This document shows, piece after piece, positions 21,974-30,290 of a stretch of 35,683 bases of DNA. This DNA comes from JACRPI01 sp964385055 (GTDB lineage: Archaea; Nanobdellota; Nanobdellia; Woesearchaeales; DSVV01): NCBI GenBank assembly GCA_964385055.1, contig CAYLMH010000011.1, positions 1-35,683 on the forward strand, written 5' to 3'. The number at the start of each line of letters is the position of its first letter. The first letter of the stretch is position 1. A model generated the notes under the pieces. The model was not told the DNA's origin. It ran no database searches and saw nothing but the letters and a program-made list of their open reading frames with translations. Made by a program: the position numbers and the translations under genes.

Positions 21974-23602
21974 ATGGAAACAAACGAAAAACAAAAGCAA
22001 GACAAGAACGATCATAAAGACCAGAAAGCAGCAATCCTGCACTGGGCAGATCAGGTTGCAGAACGAGTCATCCAAATAAAAGGAGATAAAGAGAAATACA
22101 CAGTTGCGTCAGGCATTACTCCAAGTGGAACTGTCCACATTGGAAATTTTAGGGAAATCATTACTACAGAACTTATCGCGCGTGCGTTGAGAAGCAGAGG
22201 GAAAAAAGTTCGTTTCATTTATTCATGGGATGATTATGATGTGTTTAGAAAAGTACCTGTAAACATGCCAAAACAGGAAATGTTGCAGACATATTTGAGG
22301 CAATCAATCGTTGATGTTCCTGATCCATTTGGAAAAGAAGAATCCTATGCCCGCCATCATGAAGTGGAAGTGGAACAGGCAATTCAGAAAGTAGGAATCC
22401 ACACTGAATTCCTCTATCAAAGCAAGAAATACAAGGCATGTGAATACGCAGAACAGATTATCCATGCGCTCAAAAATAAAGAAAAAATAAAGGCAATTCT
22501 GGATAAGTATAGAGAAGAACCATTAGAAGAAACATGGCTTCCGATCACTGTCTTCTCATTAAAAGATAAAACAGACAAAATTGACAACCTCCGCTGGGAT
22601 GGGAAGCATACAGTTTCTTATGAGTTAGAAGATGGAACAACAGAGCACGCGGATATTTTCAAATCAGGAAACGTCAAATTGTTGTGGCGAGTGGATTGGC
22701 CAATGCGCTGGTCGTGGGAAAAAGTAGATTTCGAACCTGGGGGAAAAGACCATTCCACTGTGGGTGGAAGCTTTGATACAGGAAAAGAAATTGTCAAACT
22801 GTTCAATTGGGAAGCGCCTGTCTATCACATGTATAATTTTATCAGCATTAAAGGTGGTGCAGGAAAAATATCATCAAGTTCAGGAAAAGTAATTACATTA
22901 AATGATTGTCTTGAGATCTATGAACCGCAAATTGTGCGATGGCTCTTTGCAGGAACACGACCTGGAGCAGAGTTCGCGATTTCTTTTGACGCAGATGTCA
23001 TTAAGATTTACGAAGATTTTGATAAGTGTGAGCGAATTTATTACGGCGAACAAAAAGATGTCAGCGAGAAAGAATTAGCGAACCAAAAGCGAATTTACGA
23101 ACTTTCGTGTGTTGAAGAAGGAAAAGTACCAAAAGCAATGCCGTATCAACCGGGATTCCGTCATATCACGAATGTCCTTCTCCAAAATGAACTTGACATC
23201 GAAAAATCCATTGGTTACTTTGAGAAACAACTCAAATCAAAAGAAGACAGAGAGCGATTGCATCTGCGCGCAGTGTGCGCGAAGAACTGGATTCTTTCAT
23301 ATGCGCCAGAAGAGTTCAAGTACACAATCAATAAAGCAGTGCCGCAGGACGTCAAAAATAAGCTGACAAAAGAGCAGCGAGCAGCGCTTCATGAGCTTGC
23401 GAAACGATTAGAAGAGAAAGAATGGGAAGATAAAGAATTGCATGAAGAATGTTACATTATTCTCAAGAATAATAATCTAGATACAAAGAATTTCTTTACT
23501 GCGTGCTACAATGTCCTGATCAGTAAAGACAAAGGACCAAAGCTAGCAGCGTTCTTGATTGAGATTAAAGAGAAGGCAATTCCGTTGTTGAAGAGTGCGT
23601 AA
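21974..23602 (+). CDS. lysS: Class I lysyl-tRNA synthetase
   Basis: The 542-residue enzyme is the class I LysRS found in most archaea and a few bacteria, unrelated to the common class II LysRS. It has VASGITPSGTVHIGNFREI with the HIGH variant HIGN (55-58) and RFIYSWDDYDVFRKVP. It also has the KMSKS variant KISSSSG (298-304) and a helical anticodon-binding C-terminal domain. Residues 1-20 are a charged extension (NEKQKQDKNDHKDQK). Length is in the family range. It converges on the unknown gene at 23605 with almost no gap. Confidence 0.95.
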   Translation: METNEKQKQDKNDHKDQKAAILHWADQVAERVIQIKGDKEKYTVASGITPSGTVHIGNFREIITTELIARALRSRGKKVRFIYSWDDYDVFRKVPVNMPKQEMLQTYLRQSIVDVPDPFGKEESYARHHEVEVEQAIQKVGIHTEFLYQSKKYKACEYAEQIIHALKNKEKIKAILDKYREEPLEETWLPITVFSLKDKTDKIDNLRWDGKHTVSYELEDGTTEHADIFKSGNVKLLWRVDWPMRWSWEKVDFEPGGKDHSTVGGSFDTGKEIVKLFNWEAPVYHMYNFISIKGGAGKISSSSGKVITLNDCLEIYEPQIVRWLFAGTRPGAEFAISFDADVIKIYEDFDKCERIYYGEQKDVSEKELANQKRIYELSCVEEGKVPKAMPYQPGFRHITNVLLQNELDIEKSIGYFEKQLKSKEDRERLHLRAVCAKNWILSYAPEEFKYTINKAVPQDVKNKLTKEQRAALHELAKRLEEKEWEDKELHEECYIILKNNNLDTKNFFTACYNVLISKDKGPKLAAFLIEIKEKAIPLLKSA

Positions 23603-23604
23603 CA

Positions 23605-24345
23605 CTACGCATAAATAGCGCCTGGAACTGCAAGCGGTCTTTCGTATAAGATAGAATAAAGACCATGAACCCGAAGACGAAAGTCCGCAATTGTTTCTGA
23701 TGCAGAAATAAATTTTGAAGTAAATTGAGGATCATCAAGTGCAAGAGAAAGTGCTAATAAGCGAGGTCGGAGTTGTTCATATTTTCTCTGTTCAGAAAAA
23801 GTAGCGTCAGTAAGAATACGAACAGACTCTTTGAATAATGAAGCAGGTTCTTCTTGTTGCGAAGGATAAAGAGAATCTAAGGCATTAAGAAAGAAAGCAA
23901 GATCAGAACAGTAAAAAGAAATACCATGTGCAACGCGAACAGCAGAAAGAACCGCTGCTTCATCTAGATGGATAAATGGAATAACAATGCTCGATGTTTT
24001 TTTATATTGAGATGAAAGAACATGAAACATAGCGGCAAGTGCTTCGCCTTCATCAGAAGGACTCTGGTAATTAACAACGCATGCATCAGGTTTTTCACGC
24101 AAAATTGCATGCGCATAAGGAGCAAGCGCTTGTGCAAGCGCTGCTTTTCTTACTCGAGGAGTATGTTGTGCAAAAGCAGGTTCATAAAAAGAAGCAGGAA
24201 GATACGGTCGTGGAACATCACCAACAGCATAGCCAGAAGCACGTAAAGAAGCGGAAACATCTGGGAAACAAGGAGGGACTCCTTGAACAACAGCGATACG
24301 AAAGTGTTGTTTTTGCAGCTTTTCTGCTAAAAGGTCAAGTGTCAT
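23605..24345 (-). CDS. Uncharacterised soluble protein (246 residues)
   Basis: Not recognised. It starts MTLDLLAEKLQKQHFRIAVV, alternates helices and strands (VVQGVPPCFPDVSASLRASG, then KPDACVVNYQSPSDEG, then SSIVIPFIHLDEAA) and ends with a helical C-terminal half. The first half looks like a Rossmann-type or DHH-like alpha/beta arrangement, but no motif decides this. No membrane segment is present. An in-frame ATG at 24423 would add 26 hydrophobic residues, but a TATA box inside that stretch (24367-24377) favours 24345. Confidence 0.72.
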   Translation of the reverse strand: MTLDLLAEKLQKQHFRIAVVQGVPPCFPDVSASLRASGYAVGDVPRPYLPASFYEPAFAQHTPRVRKAALAQALAPYAHAILREKPDACVVNYQSPSDEGEALAAMFHVLSSQYKKTSSIVIPFIHLDEAAVLSAVRVAHGISFYCSDLAFFLNALDSLYPSQQEEPASLFKESVRILTDATFSEQRKYEQLRPRLLALSLALDDPQFTSKFISASETIADFRLRVHGLYSILYERPLAVPGAIYA

Positions 24346-24366
24346 AATTCGAGGGAAGAATAAAGG

Positions 24367-24377
24367 GTTTATAAAAG
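24367..24377 (-). promoter_or_regulatory. TATA box of the 246-residue protein gene
   Basis: On the minus strand CTTTTATAAAC is centred about 27 bases before the ATG at 24345. Confidence 0.6.
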
Positions 24378-24419
24378 TTAAAGCACAAATTGGCAAAATT
24401 GAAGAGATCTTTTTTAGTA

Positions 24420-24430
24420 ACATTTAAAAA
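24420..24430 (+). promoter_or_regulatory. TATA box of rpl21e-rpoF
   Basis: ACATTTAAAAA is centred about 28 bases before the ATG at 24453. The in-frame ATG at 24390 lies upstream of it and is therefore rejected. Confidence 0.65.
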
Positions 24431-24452
24431 GAACCTCTTTTTCTCAAGAGAT

Positions 24453-24755
24453 ATGACAACACGATATGGCGGATCACGCTCAAGAACAAGAAAGACGTTC
24501 AGAAAGAATGTCAAGGAACACGGCAAAATCAGCATCACACGCTACTTCCAAAAGCTAGAAAATGGAGAACGTGTACTTCTTAAAGTAGAACCAGCGGTGC
24601 AGAAAGGCATGTATCATGCACGATTTCACGGCTATCCTGCGACAGTAGTAGGAAAGCGCGGCACCTGCTATTTGGTTATGATTAGCGATAAAGGAAAGAA
24701 GAAGGAATTAATTGTGCACCCAATCCACCTCAAAAAGATGGATAGTACAAAGTAA
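24453..24755 (+). CDS. rpl21e: 50S ribosomal protein L21e
   Basis: The 100-residue protein is basic and matches L21e of the archaeal/eukaryal large subunit. It has an N-terminal basic arm (GGSRSRTRKTFRKNVKEHGK), then the beta-barrel with GERVLLKVEPAVQKGMYHARFHGYPATVVGKRG, and ends with ELIVHPIHLKKM. The MTTRYGGSRSRTRKTF start fits the family length. It is followed after 27 bases by rpoF, an arrangement conserved in many archaea. Confidence 0.95.
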   Translation: MTTRYGGSRSRTRKTFRKNVKEHGKISITRYFQKLENGERVLLKVEPAVQKGMYHARFHGYPATVVGKRGTCYLVMISDKGKKKELIVHPIHLKKMDSTK

Positions 24756-24782
24756 GACTTTTAAGTAAAACGAGAAAACAAA

Positions 24783-25172
24783 ATGACAAACCCACAAGTT
24801 GTTGAAGAAGCTCCATTAAACATTGTTGAAGTAAAAGAAATGCTCAAAAAAATCAAAGATCGAGATACAGAACTGAATTTCCGAGCGCAGAAAACAGCAG
24901 AATACCTTGACGCGGTAAACACAATTAAACCAAAAAGCGCGAAAGAATTAAAAGAAAAACTAACTGAACTCGAAATCCCACGAGTAAAAGAAGTGCAAAT
25001 TCAAAAAATAGTTGAAATCATACCATTGACAGCAGAGGGAGTCAAGACAATATTTTCTGGGTTTAATATTTCTGTCACTGCAGATAATGTCAAGAAAGTA
25101 GTTACTCTTGTCAATGAGTATGCAGAAAAGCCAAAGAAACAAAAAGAAGAAGCAGAAGCTCCTGCTGAATAG
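24783..25172 (+). CDS. rpoF: RNA polymerase subunit F (Rpo4/Rpb4)
   Basis: The 129-residue protein matches archaeal Rpo4, which with Rpo7 forms the stalk of RNA polymerase. It is all-helical, with the APLNIVEVKEMLKKI start, RAQKTAEYLDAVNTIKPKSA, and the HRDC-like helical bundle VKEVQIQKIVEIIPLTAEGV. A low-complexity acidic tail (KPKKQKEEAEAPAE) ends it. It lies behind L21e in the same operon. Confidence 0.93.
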   Translation: MTNPQVVEEAPLNIVEVKEMLKKIKDRDTELNFRAQKTAEYLDAVNTIKPKSAKELKEKLTELEIPRVKEVQIQKIVEIIPLTAEGVKTIFSGFNISVTADNVKKVVTLVNEYAEKPKKQKEEAEAPAE

Positions 25173-25253
25173 TTTTTGTGATTTTCTGTAAATTTTAATG
25201 ACACAATATAGAGATCTAAATTTCTAAACAAAGAAGAAGTAAAAAGAAAGAAA

Positions 25254-26894
25254 TTACATCATGCCCATACCAGGCATGCCGCCCATTCCTCCCATAGGAG
25301 GTATTGAAGCTTTCTTCTCTTCTGGAAGATCGCCAACAAGCGCTTCGGTGGTTAAAATCATGCCTGCGATGGATGCTGCGTTCTGCAATGCGCTTCTGCA
25401 CACTTTTGTAGGATCAATAACTCCTGCTGCAAAGAGATCAGAAATCTCATCTGTACGTGCGTTGTACCCAACATTGTACGATGCAGTGGTCAAGCGTTCA
25501 ACAATAACACCACCATCTTTGCCTGCGTTTGCCGCAATCTGACGAAGTGGTTCTTCAAGCGCGCGTTTCACGATCGCAATACCAGTATTTTGATCTGCAT
25601 TTTCTCCTGTCAGAGAAGCTAAGCTACTAATTGCGCGGAATAACGTAATGCCGCCACCAACAACAACTCCTTCCTCAACTGCTGCGCGTGTTGCGTGAAG
25701 CGCGTCATCAACGCGTGCTTTCTTTTCTTTGAGTTCTGTTTCTGTTGCCGCGCCGACGTTGATCACTGCAACGCCACCAGAAAGTTTTCCAATTCGTTTT
25801 TGAATATCATTTTTGTCATACTCAGAGTCTGTTTGCTGCGCTTGTGCGTGAAGCATTGCGACTCGTTTCTGAATAACTGCTTTGTCTCCTGCGCCTTCAA
25901 CAAGAACAGTTTTTTCTTTGTCTACTCTGATCTTTTTTGCTTTACCAAGTTGTTGAATTCCAGTCTGTTCAAGTTTCATTCCTTTTTCTTCAGAAATAAC
26001 TTGAGCGCCTGTCAACACAGCAAGATCTTCAAGCATTGCTTTTTGATCATCGCCAAATCCTGGTGCTTTGACAGCGACAACTTTGATTGCGCCGCGCAAG
26101 ATGTTCAGCACGATTGCAGCAAGCGCTTCACCTTCAATGTCTTCACAGACAATAAAGAGTGGTCGTCCTTCTTGCGCGACTGCTTCAAGAACAGGAACAA
26201 GGTCTTTGACTTTGGTAATTTTTTTGTTGAAAAGCAAAACAAATGGTTCATCAAGAATTGCTTCCATTTTTTCTGCGTCAGTGACCATGTACGGGCTTAA
26301 GTAGCCACGTTCAAATTGCATTCCTTCCACAAGTTCAAGCGTCGTATCCATAGATTTCGCTTCTTCGACAGTGATAACTCCATTGGATCCAACTTTTTCC
26401 ATTGCGTTTGCAATGAGCGAGCCAACTTCTTCATCGTTGTTTGCGGAGATAGTCGCGACTTGCAAAACTTTGTCTTTTGTTTTGACTTCAATGCTCTTTG
26501 CTTTGATCGCTGCAACAACTGCTTTTGTTGCTTTTTCAATTCCTTTTTTCACGTCAATAGCGTTTGCGCCAGCTGCAATATTTTTGAGTCCTTCGCGAAC
26601 AAGCGCTTGCGCAAGAACAGTCGCTGTTGTTGTTCCATCGCCTGCAACATCCTGTGTTTTAGAAGCAACTTCTTTGACAAGCTGCGCGCCCATATTTTCG
26701 AATGCGTCTTCAAGTTCAATTTCTTTTGCGATCGTCACGCCATCGTTAATGACTGTTGGACTCCCATAACTTTTACTGAGAATAACATTTTTTCCTTTTG
26801 GTCCAAGAGTGACTTTGACCGTGTTTGCGAGTTTATCGACCCCTGCAAGTAATTTAGTTCGTGCTTCATGATCAAAGATGATTTTTTTTGCCAT
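25254..26894 (-). CDS. groEL: Type I chaperonin GroEL
   Basis: The 546-residue protein is bacterial-type GroEL, the double-ring ATP-driven folding chamber. It has TLGPKGKNVILSKSYGSPTV (about 29-48), the ATPase motif DVAGDGTTTATVLAQALVRE (about 83-102), and the conserved apical and intermediate domain segments. VEEGVVVGGGITLFRAISSL lies at about 396-415, and the C-terminal Gly-Met repeat is present (GGMGGMPGMGMM). Group I chaperonins are bacterial; they occur in some archaea (for example Methanosarcina) by transfer. It has a strong GGAGG site before its ATG and lies 47 bases behind groES. Confidence 0.97.
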   Translation of the reverse strand: MAKKIIFDHEARTKLLAGVDKLANTVKVTLGPKGKNVILSKSYGSPTVINDGVTIAKEIELEDAFENMGAQLVKEVASKTQDVAGDGTTTATVLAQALVREGLKNIAAGANAIDVKKGIEKATKAVVAAIKAKSIEVKTKDKVLQVATISANNDEEVGSLIANAMEKVGSNGVITVEEAKSMDTTLELVEGMQFERGYLSPYMVTDAEKMEAILDEPFVLLFNKKITKVKDLVPVLEAVAQEGRPLFIVCEDIEGEALAAIVLNILRGAIKVVAVKAPGFGDDQKAMLEDLAVLTGAQVISEEKGMKLEQTGIQQLGKAKKIRVDKEKTVLVEGAGDKAVIQKRVAMLHAQAQQTDSEYDKNDIQKRIGKLSGGVAVINVGAATETELKEKKARVDDALHATRAAVEEGVVVGGGITLFRAISSLASLTGENADQNTGIAIVKRALEEPLRQIAANAGKDGGVIVERLTTASYNVGYNARTDEISDLFAAGVIDPTKVCRSALQNAASIAGMILTTEALVGDLPEEKKASIPPMGGMGGMPGMGMM

Positions 26895-26902
26895 AATTTC
26901 TG

Positions 26903-26908
26903 CCTCCG
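26903..26908 (-). promoter_or_regulatory. Shine-Dalgarno site of groEL
   Basis: The minus strand reads CGGAGGCAG about 8 bases before the ATG at 26894. It is one of the strongest ribosome sites in the window. Confidence 0.65.
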
Positions 26909-26941
26909 TTGTTGTGTTGTAGTAATTTTTCCGTTTTGGAT

Positions 26942-27208
26942 TTATTGGGTAACTTTTGCGATAAGATCTTCAAGTTTCAAAAGGAGCAATGTTTCTCCGT
27001 TGCTTTGAATTTCTGTTCCTGCAAAATTTTCATAAAGAACAACATCGCCAATCGCAACAGGACATTTGTCTGCCTGAGGAATTGCGACAACAGTGCCTTC
27101 TTGGCTTTTTTCCTGAGCGGTTTCTGGAATATAGATCCCGCCTTTTGTCTTTTCTTCAGCTCTTTTTGGCCGAATCAATACTCGATTGTTTAATGGTTGT
27201 AGGTTCAT
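26942..27208 (-). CDS. groES: Co-chaperonin GroES
   Basis: The 88-residue protein is the lid of the GroEL chamber. It has LQPLNNRVLIRPKRAEEKTK at the start, the mobile loop GGIYIPETAQEKSQEG, VGDVVLYENFAG-type beta barrel sequence and the end LEDLIAKVTQ. A frame extending to 27253 would add 15 residues, but GGAGG (27215-27221 region) places the ATG at 27208 at the family length. First gene of the groES-groEL operon. Confidence 0.95.
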   Translation of the reverse strand: MNLQPLNNRVLIRPKRAEEKTKGGIYIPETAQEKSQEGTVVAIPQADKCPVAIGDVVLYENFAGTEIQSNGETLLLLKLEDLIAKVTQ

Positions 27209-27290
27209 GGCAATAACCTCCGTTATTACTTTTTTATGTCTGAATTCCATCAATATATGGAGGGAAGAATAGTAAATGGAAATTTTTGCT

Positions 27291-27302
27291 GATATTTAAA
27301 GC
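27291..27302 (-). promoter_or_regulatory. TATA box of the groES-groEL operon
   Basis: On the minus strand GCTTTAAATATC predicts a start near 27270 and a leader of about 60 bases before the groES ATG. No bacterial CIRCE operator (TTAGCACTC inverted repeat) is present, so promoter use is archaeal. Confidence 0.55.
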
Positions 27303-27352
27303 TTATGAAGGAGGTAAAATGGACCTTATAAAAACACCACCCAAAAGGAGTA

Positions 27353-27363
27353 AAATATATAAA
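27353..27363 (+). promoter_or_regulatory. TATA box of the 245-residue unknown gene
   Basis: AAATATATAAA is centred about 28 bases before the ATG at 27386. Confidence 0.65.
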
Positions 27364-27385
27364 GAAACCAGGGATTCTGAGCACT

Positions 27386-28123
27386 ATGACGAAAATAGTT
27401 CACGAATACGATCCAAAGAGATATACAGAATGTTTAACTGAAGCTGTAGCGCAAGCAAGAAGAGGATCACTTACTGTTGAAGGACTTGATGCAATTCTTG
27501 CAAAACATACGTCAAATGGAGCACGACCAGCATTAGAAGTTGCAGTTCAAGCAAGAGCTGGAGAACAAAAAGGAACATCACAAGAGAGATTAGACCAAAT
27601 CCGCGATACAATGACGCAAGTCTACCTTGGTAAACGGGGAAGACCTGGAGGAGGTAGTGGAAATAAGGAAGAAGCAGAGTTTGCAGCATCCTATTTTCTT
27701 GACTTACTCGCTGGAAAATATGTTGATCCTGAGACAAAACAAACAAAAACAAAAGAAGACTATACAGCAGAGCAAAGATTAACGCAGGCATTAAGTGCAA
27801 CAACCGATTATATGGGAGGAATGGATTTATTCAGAAAAAAACAAGAACATTGTTCTGCTGAAAAAATAAAAGAGATGTATAATGCAGCAGTTCAAGTGCT
27901 TGAAGAAGTAGTATTCACAAATATGTATGCAGTAGGAAAAGCGTTCTTAGTTTTTGGAACAGACGGATACCTTGGAATAATTACAAAAGAAGAAAGAGTC
28001 GATAGAATTCTCAACTCTGGTAAATCCAAAATAACTGAAGAAGAGCTTGAATATGTGAATAGAATTGGAAAACCAGCACTTGTTGCATGGGCAAAAAAGA
28101 AAGACATGTACGATAAGAGATAA
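27386..28123 (+). CDS. Uncharacterised soluble protein (245 residues)
   Basis: Not recognised. Helix-rich, charged and without membrane segments. A first helical part (residues about 8-75) is followed by a flexible glycine-rich stretch (GKRGRPGGGSGNKEE, about 82-96). A second helical domain has ATTDYMGGMDLFRKKQEHCS and, near the end, DRILNSGKSKITEEELEYVN. Glycine-rich linkers between helical domains suggest two modules. It is transcribed alone between the chaperonin operon and the convergent transketolase gene. Confidence 0.75.
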   Translation: MTKIVHEYDPKRYTECLTEAVAQARRGSLTVEGLDAILAKHTSNGARPALEVAVQARAGEQKGTSQERLDQIRDTMTQVYLGKRGRPGGGSGNKEEAEFAASYFLDLLAGKYVDPETKQTKTKEDYTAEQRLTQALSATTDYMGGMDLFRKKQEHCSAEKIKEMYNAAVQVLEEVVFTNMYAVGKAFLVFGTDGYLGIITKEERVDRILNSGKSKITEEELEYVNRIGKPALVAWAKKKDMYDKR

Positions 28124-28135
28124 GAACAGCTAAAT

Positions 28136-30079
28136 CTAAAGAATTTCTTTCACTTTCCCCACAATACTCGCAACATCCATTCCATGTTTCTTATACAAAT
28201 CAGGAAGTCCACCGCTTTCTCCAAATTCTTGCATCCCTATACTGACAATCTTATTCCCTTGTCCAATCTGTGCCAATGAATATGCAACTTCTCGAGCAAG
28301 GATTTTATGATGAGCATCATGCACAGTCACGAGAGGAACACCAGGTGGAATGAGTTTTCTGAATGCATCGGAATTTAAGTGCGATAAACTAAACACATCA
28401 ATCACGCGAGCAGGAACACCTTCTTTTTCAAGCAAAACAGCAGCTTGCATTGCCAAATCCAAACCAGCCGCAGAACCGAGGAGAATAATAGAAGGAAGAA
28501 CACCATGAGCAACTTCTTTCACCACACGAGCGCCTGTTCCATGAACAATCGCAGAGCGAGAATACAACGGCAATTTTTGCCTTGTCAATCGCAAATACGC
28601 TGCTTTATTCTCTGTATAAACAAGTTTCATAATTTCCTGTGTTTCATTTGCGTCAGCAGGTTCATAACTTTCCATTCTAAAAAGATCTGCCATGAGAGAA
28701 GGAACAATGGTGGATTGATGCGAACCACCATCCCATTCAACCCCTAAACCTGCGTGGGTTCCAATAATTTTGACATCTGCTTCTGCGTAACAAATAGAAT
28801 TTCGAATCACGCCTAAACATTCTTTCACAAAAATATCAAATGTTGCCATCCATGGTTTTTTTCCAGAATACGCAAGCCCTGCTGCGACACCTGCCATGTT
28901 TGCTTCTGCGATACCAACTTGCACAAATCGACCAAGAGAATTTGTTGCGCTGAATGTGCCAAACTGTTTTGCGAAATCATCCATTTTCACAGAACCACCA
29001 ACACCTGCAGTGACGCAAACAACGCGAGAATCTGCTTTTCCTAACGCAACAATATATTTTCCAAACGCGTCGCGTGTTGCGCTTGGTTGTTCAAAAGGAA
29101 TTACTGCAGGAGCAGCATCAACATGTTGTTGAAGTGGAACAGTGCATTCTTCTTTCTCAACTGCAGTCAGCTGCAGAGAAGAAATATATGAATCAACACT
29201 TCCTGGAAATTGCGCGTCAAGCACAGTGATCTGCGCAAGCGCTTCTTGAATTGCTCTTTCATAATCTGCTCCTTTTGGCGCAACCCCATGCCAGGAAGAA
29301 TCTCCTCTTCGCGCAGCGTCTGCCATAAATGTAATGCCTGCGCCTTTAATCGTGTCAAGTAAAATCATAACAGGAACATGATCCTGCTCTTGAATCTGGT
29401 GTGCTTCAGTAATTGCCCAATGCAATTTTTCCACATCGCTTCCATCAACGTGAATAGTTGCCCACCCATAACTTTGCCATTCCTGTACAAAATTGCAAGG
29501 AAGAACATCTTTCACTGCGCCATCTTGATCTACTTTATTGTAATCCAAAAAAGTAATCATATTATCGAGCTTGAGAACACCCGCAGATTTTGCTGCTTCA
29601 GTAATGCCTCCTTTCGCAGATTCACCATCACCAACAATCGTGTAGACTTTGTATTTTTTCTGATCCATTTTTGCAGCGATTGCCATCCCTACAGCAACGC
29701 TGAGTCCTTGCCCAAGCGGACCCCCGCATGTTTCAACGCCTGGTGTTTTCATATTCAAATCAGTATGTCCTTGTAATCTACTGCCAAATTTCCGAAGTGT
29801 AGAAAGCTCTTCTTTTGGAAAAAAGCCTGCATACGCGAGGCCGCAATAAAGCCCAGGACACGTATGTCCTTTAGAAAGCACAAGTCGATCACGATCTGTC
29901 CATAATGGATCTTTTGCGTCGTATTTCAAAATCTTGCCAAAGTACAAAACACTGAGAAGTTCGATGATAGATAAGCTGCCCCCAGGATGTCCACTGCCTG
30001 CGGTTGCGATTGCTTTAATGTCTTCATGGCGCAAGTGCGCAGCGATCTTTTTGAGCATCCCAAAGTCAACGTCAGTCAT
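28136..30079 (-). CDS. tkt: Transketolase (single chain)
   Basis: The 647-residue protein transfers two-carbon ketol units between sugar phosphates with thiamine diphosphate and a divalent metal. Landmarks are ATAGSGHPGGSLSIIELLSV (N-terminal histidine), GGPLGQGLSVAVGMAIAAKM, and the TPP/metal motif starting VGDGESAKGG. The C-terminal pyrimidine and transketolase-C domains follow (GVAAGLAYSGKKPWMATFDIF and THAGLGVEWDGGSHQS). Many archaea split this enzyme into two genes; here both halves are joined. A longer frame to 30130 is rejected because the TATA box (30101-30110) lies within it. It supports the pentose phosphate interconversions. Confidence 0.95.
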   Translation of the reverse strand: MTDVDFGMLKKIAAHLRHEDIKAIATAGSGHPGGSLSIIELLSVLYFGKILKYDAKDPLWTDRDRLVLSKGHTCPGLYCGLAYAGFFPKEELSTLRKFGSRLQGHTDLNMKTPGVETCGGPLGQGLSVAVGMAIAAKMDQKKYKVYTIVGDGESAKGGITEAAKSAGVLKLDNMITFLDYNKVDQDGAVKDVLPCNFVQEWQSYGWATIHVDGSDVEKLHWAITEAHQIQEQDHVPVMILLDTIKGAGITFMADAARRGDSSWHGVAPKGADYERAIQEALAQITVLDAQFPGSVDSYISSLQLTAVEKEECTVPLQQHVDAAPAVIPFEQPSATRDAFGKYIVALGKADSRVVCVTAGVGGSVKMDDFAKQFGTFSATNSLGRFVQVGIAEANMAGVAAGLAYSGKKPWMATFDIFVKECLGVIRNSICYAEADVKIIGTHAGLGVEWDGGSHQSTIVPSLMADLFRMESYEPADANETQEIMKLVYTENKAAYLRLTRQKLPLYSRSAIVHGTGARVVKEVAHGVLPSIILLGSAAGLDLAMQAAVLLEKEGVPARVIDVFSLSHLNSDAFRKLIPPGVPLVTVHDAHHKILAREVAYSLAQIGQGNKIVSIGMQEFGESGGLPDLYKKHGMDVASIVGKVKEIL

Positions 30080-30100
30080 AAGAAGAGAAAACAGAGCTGG

Positions 30101-30111
30101 TTTTTTAAAGG
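30101..30111 (-). promoter_or_regulatory. TATA box of tkt
   Basis: On the minus strand CTTTAAAAAAC is centred about 27 bases before the ATG at 30079. Confidence 0.6.
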
Positions 30112-30132
30112 TTATGAAGACAAAAGACATAA

Positions 30133-30171
30133 CACAGAAGCACCAACAAGAATAAAATTAGTGCTTCTGTG
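30133..30171. repeat. Inverted repeat 1 between tkt and the small unknown gene
   Basis: CACAGAAGCAC (30133-30143) and GTGCTTCTGTG (30161-30171) are perfectly complementary over 11 bases with a 17-base spacer. It lies just upstream of the tkt promoter. Confidence 0.6.
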
Positions 30172-30177
30172 GAATTA

Positions 30178-30245
30178 AAAAATGGGTACCTATAAGTATG
30201 GGCACTTCATCCACGTACTAAAATCAGGTTTCCGTACCCATTTTT
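30178..30245. repeat. Inverted repeat 2 between tkt and the small unknown gene
   Basis: AAAAATGGGTAC (30178-30189) and GTACCCATTTTT (30234-30245) are perfectly complementary over 12 bases. The 44-base interior can form a further AGTA/TACT plus TGG/CCA arm (about 30195-30219). On the plus strand it ends in a T run, as a transcript end would. Confidence 0.6.
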
Positions 30246-30290
30246 CAATAAATAGAGGGAGTAAAAACAAAAAGAGAACAAGGTGAAAAT

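Noticed and set aside
25695..26852. Several open frames on the plus strand under groEL
   Set aside because: Cysteine/phenylalanine-rich shadows of a clearly conserved GroEL frame.
27209..27300. CIRCE/HrcA heat-shock operator before groES
   Set aside because: The TTAGCACTC-N9-GAGTGCTAA inverted repeat is absent.
30133..30245. Insertion sequence or transposon ends
   Set aside because: The two repeats are each self-complementary, there is no transposase, and no target-site duplication was seen.
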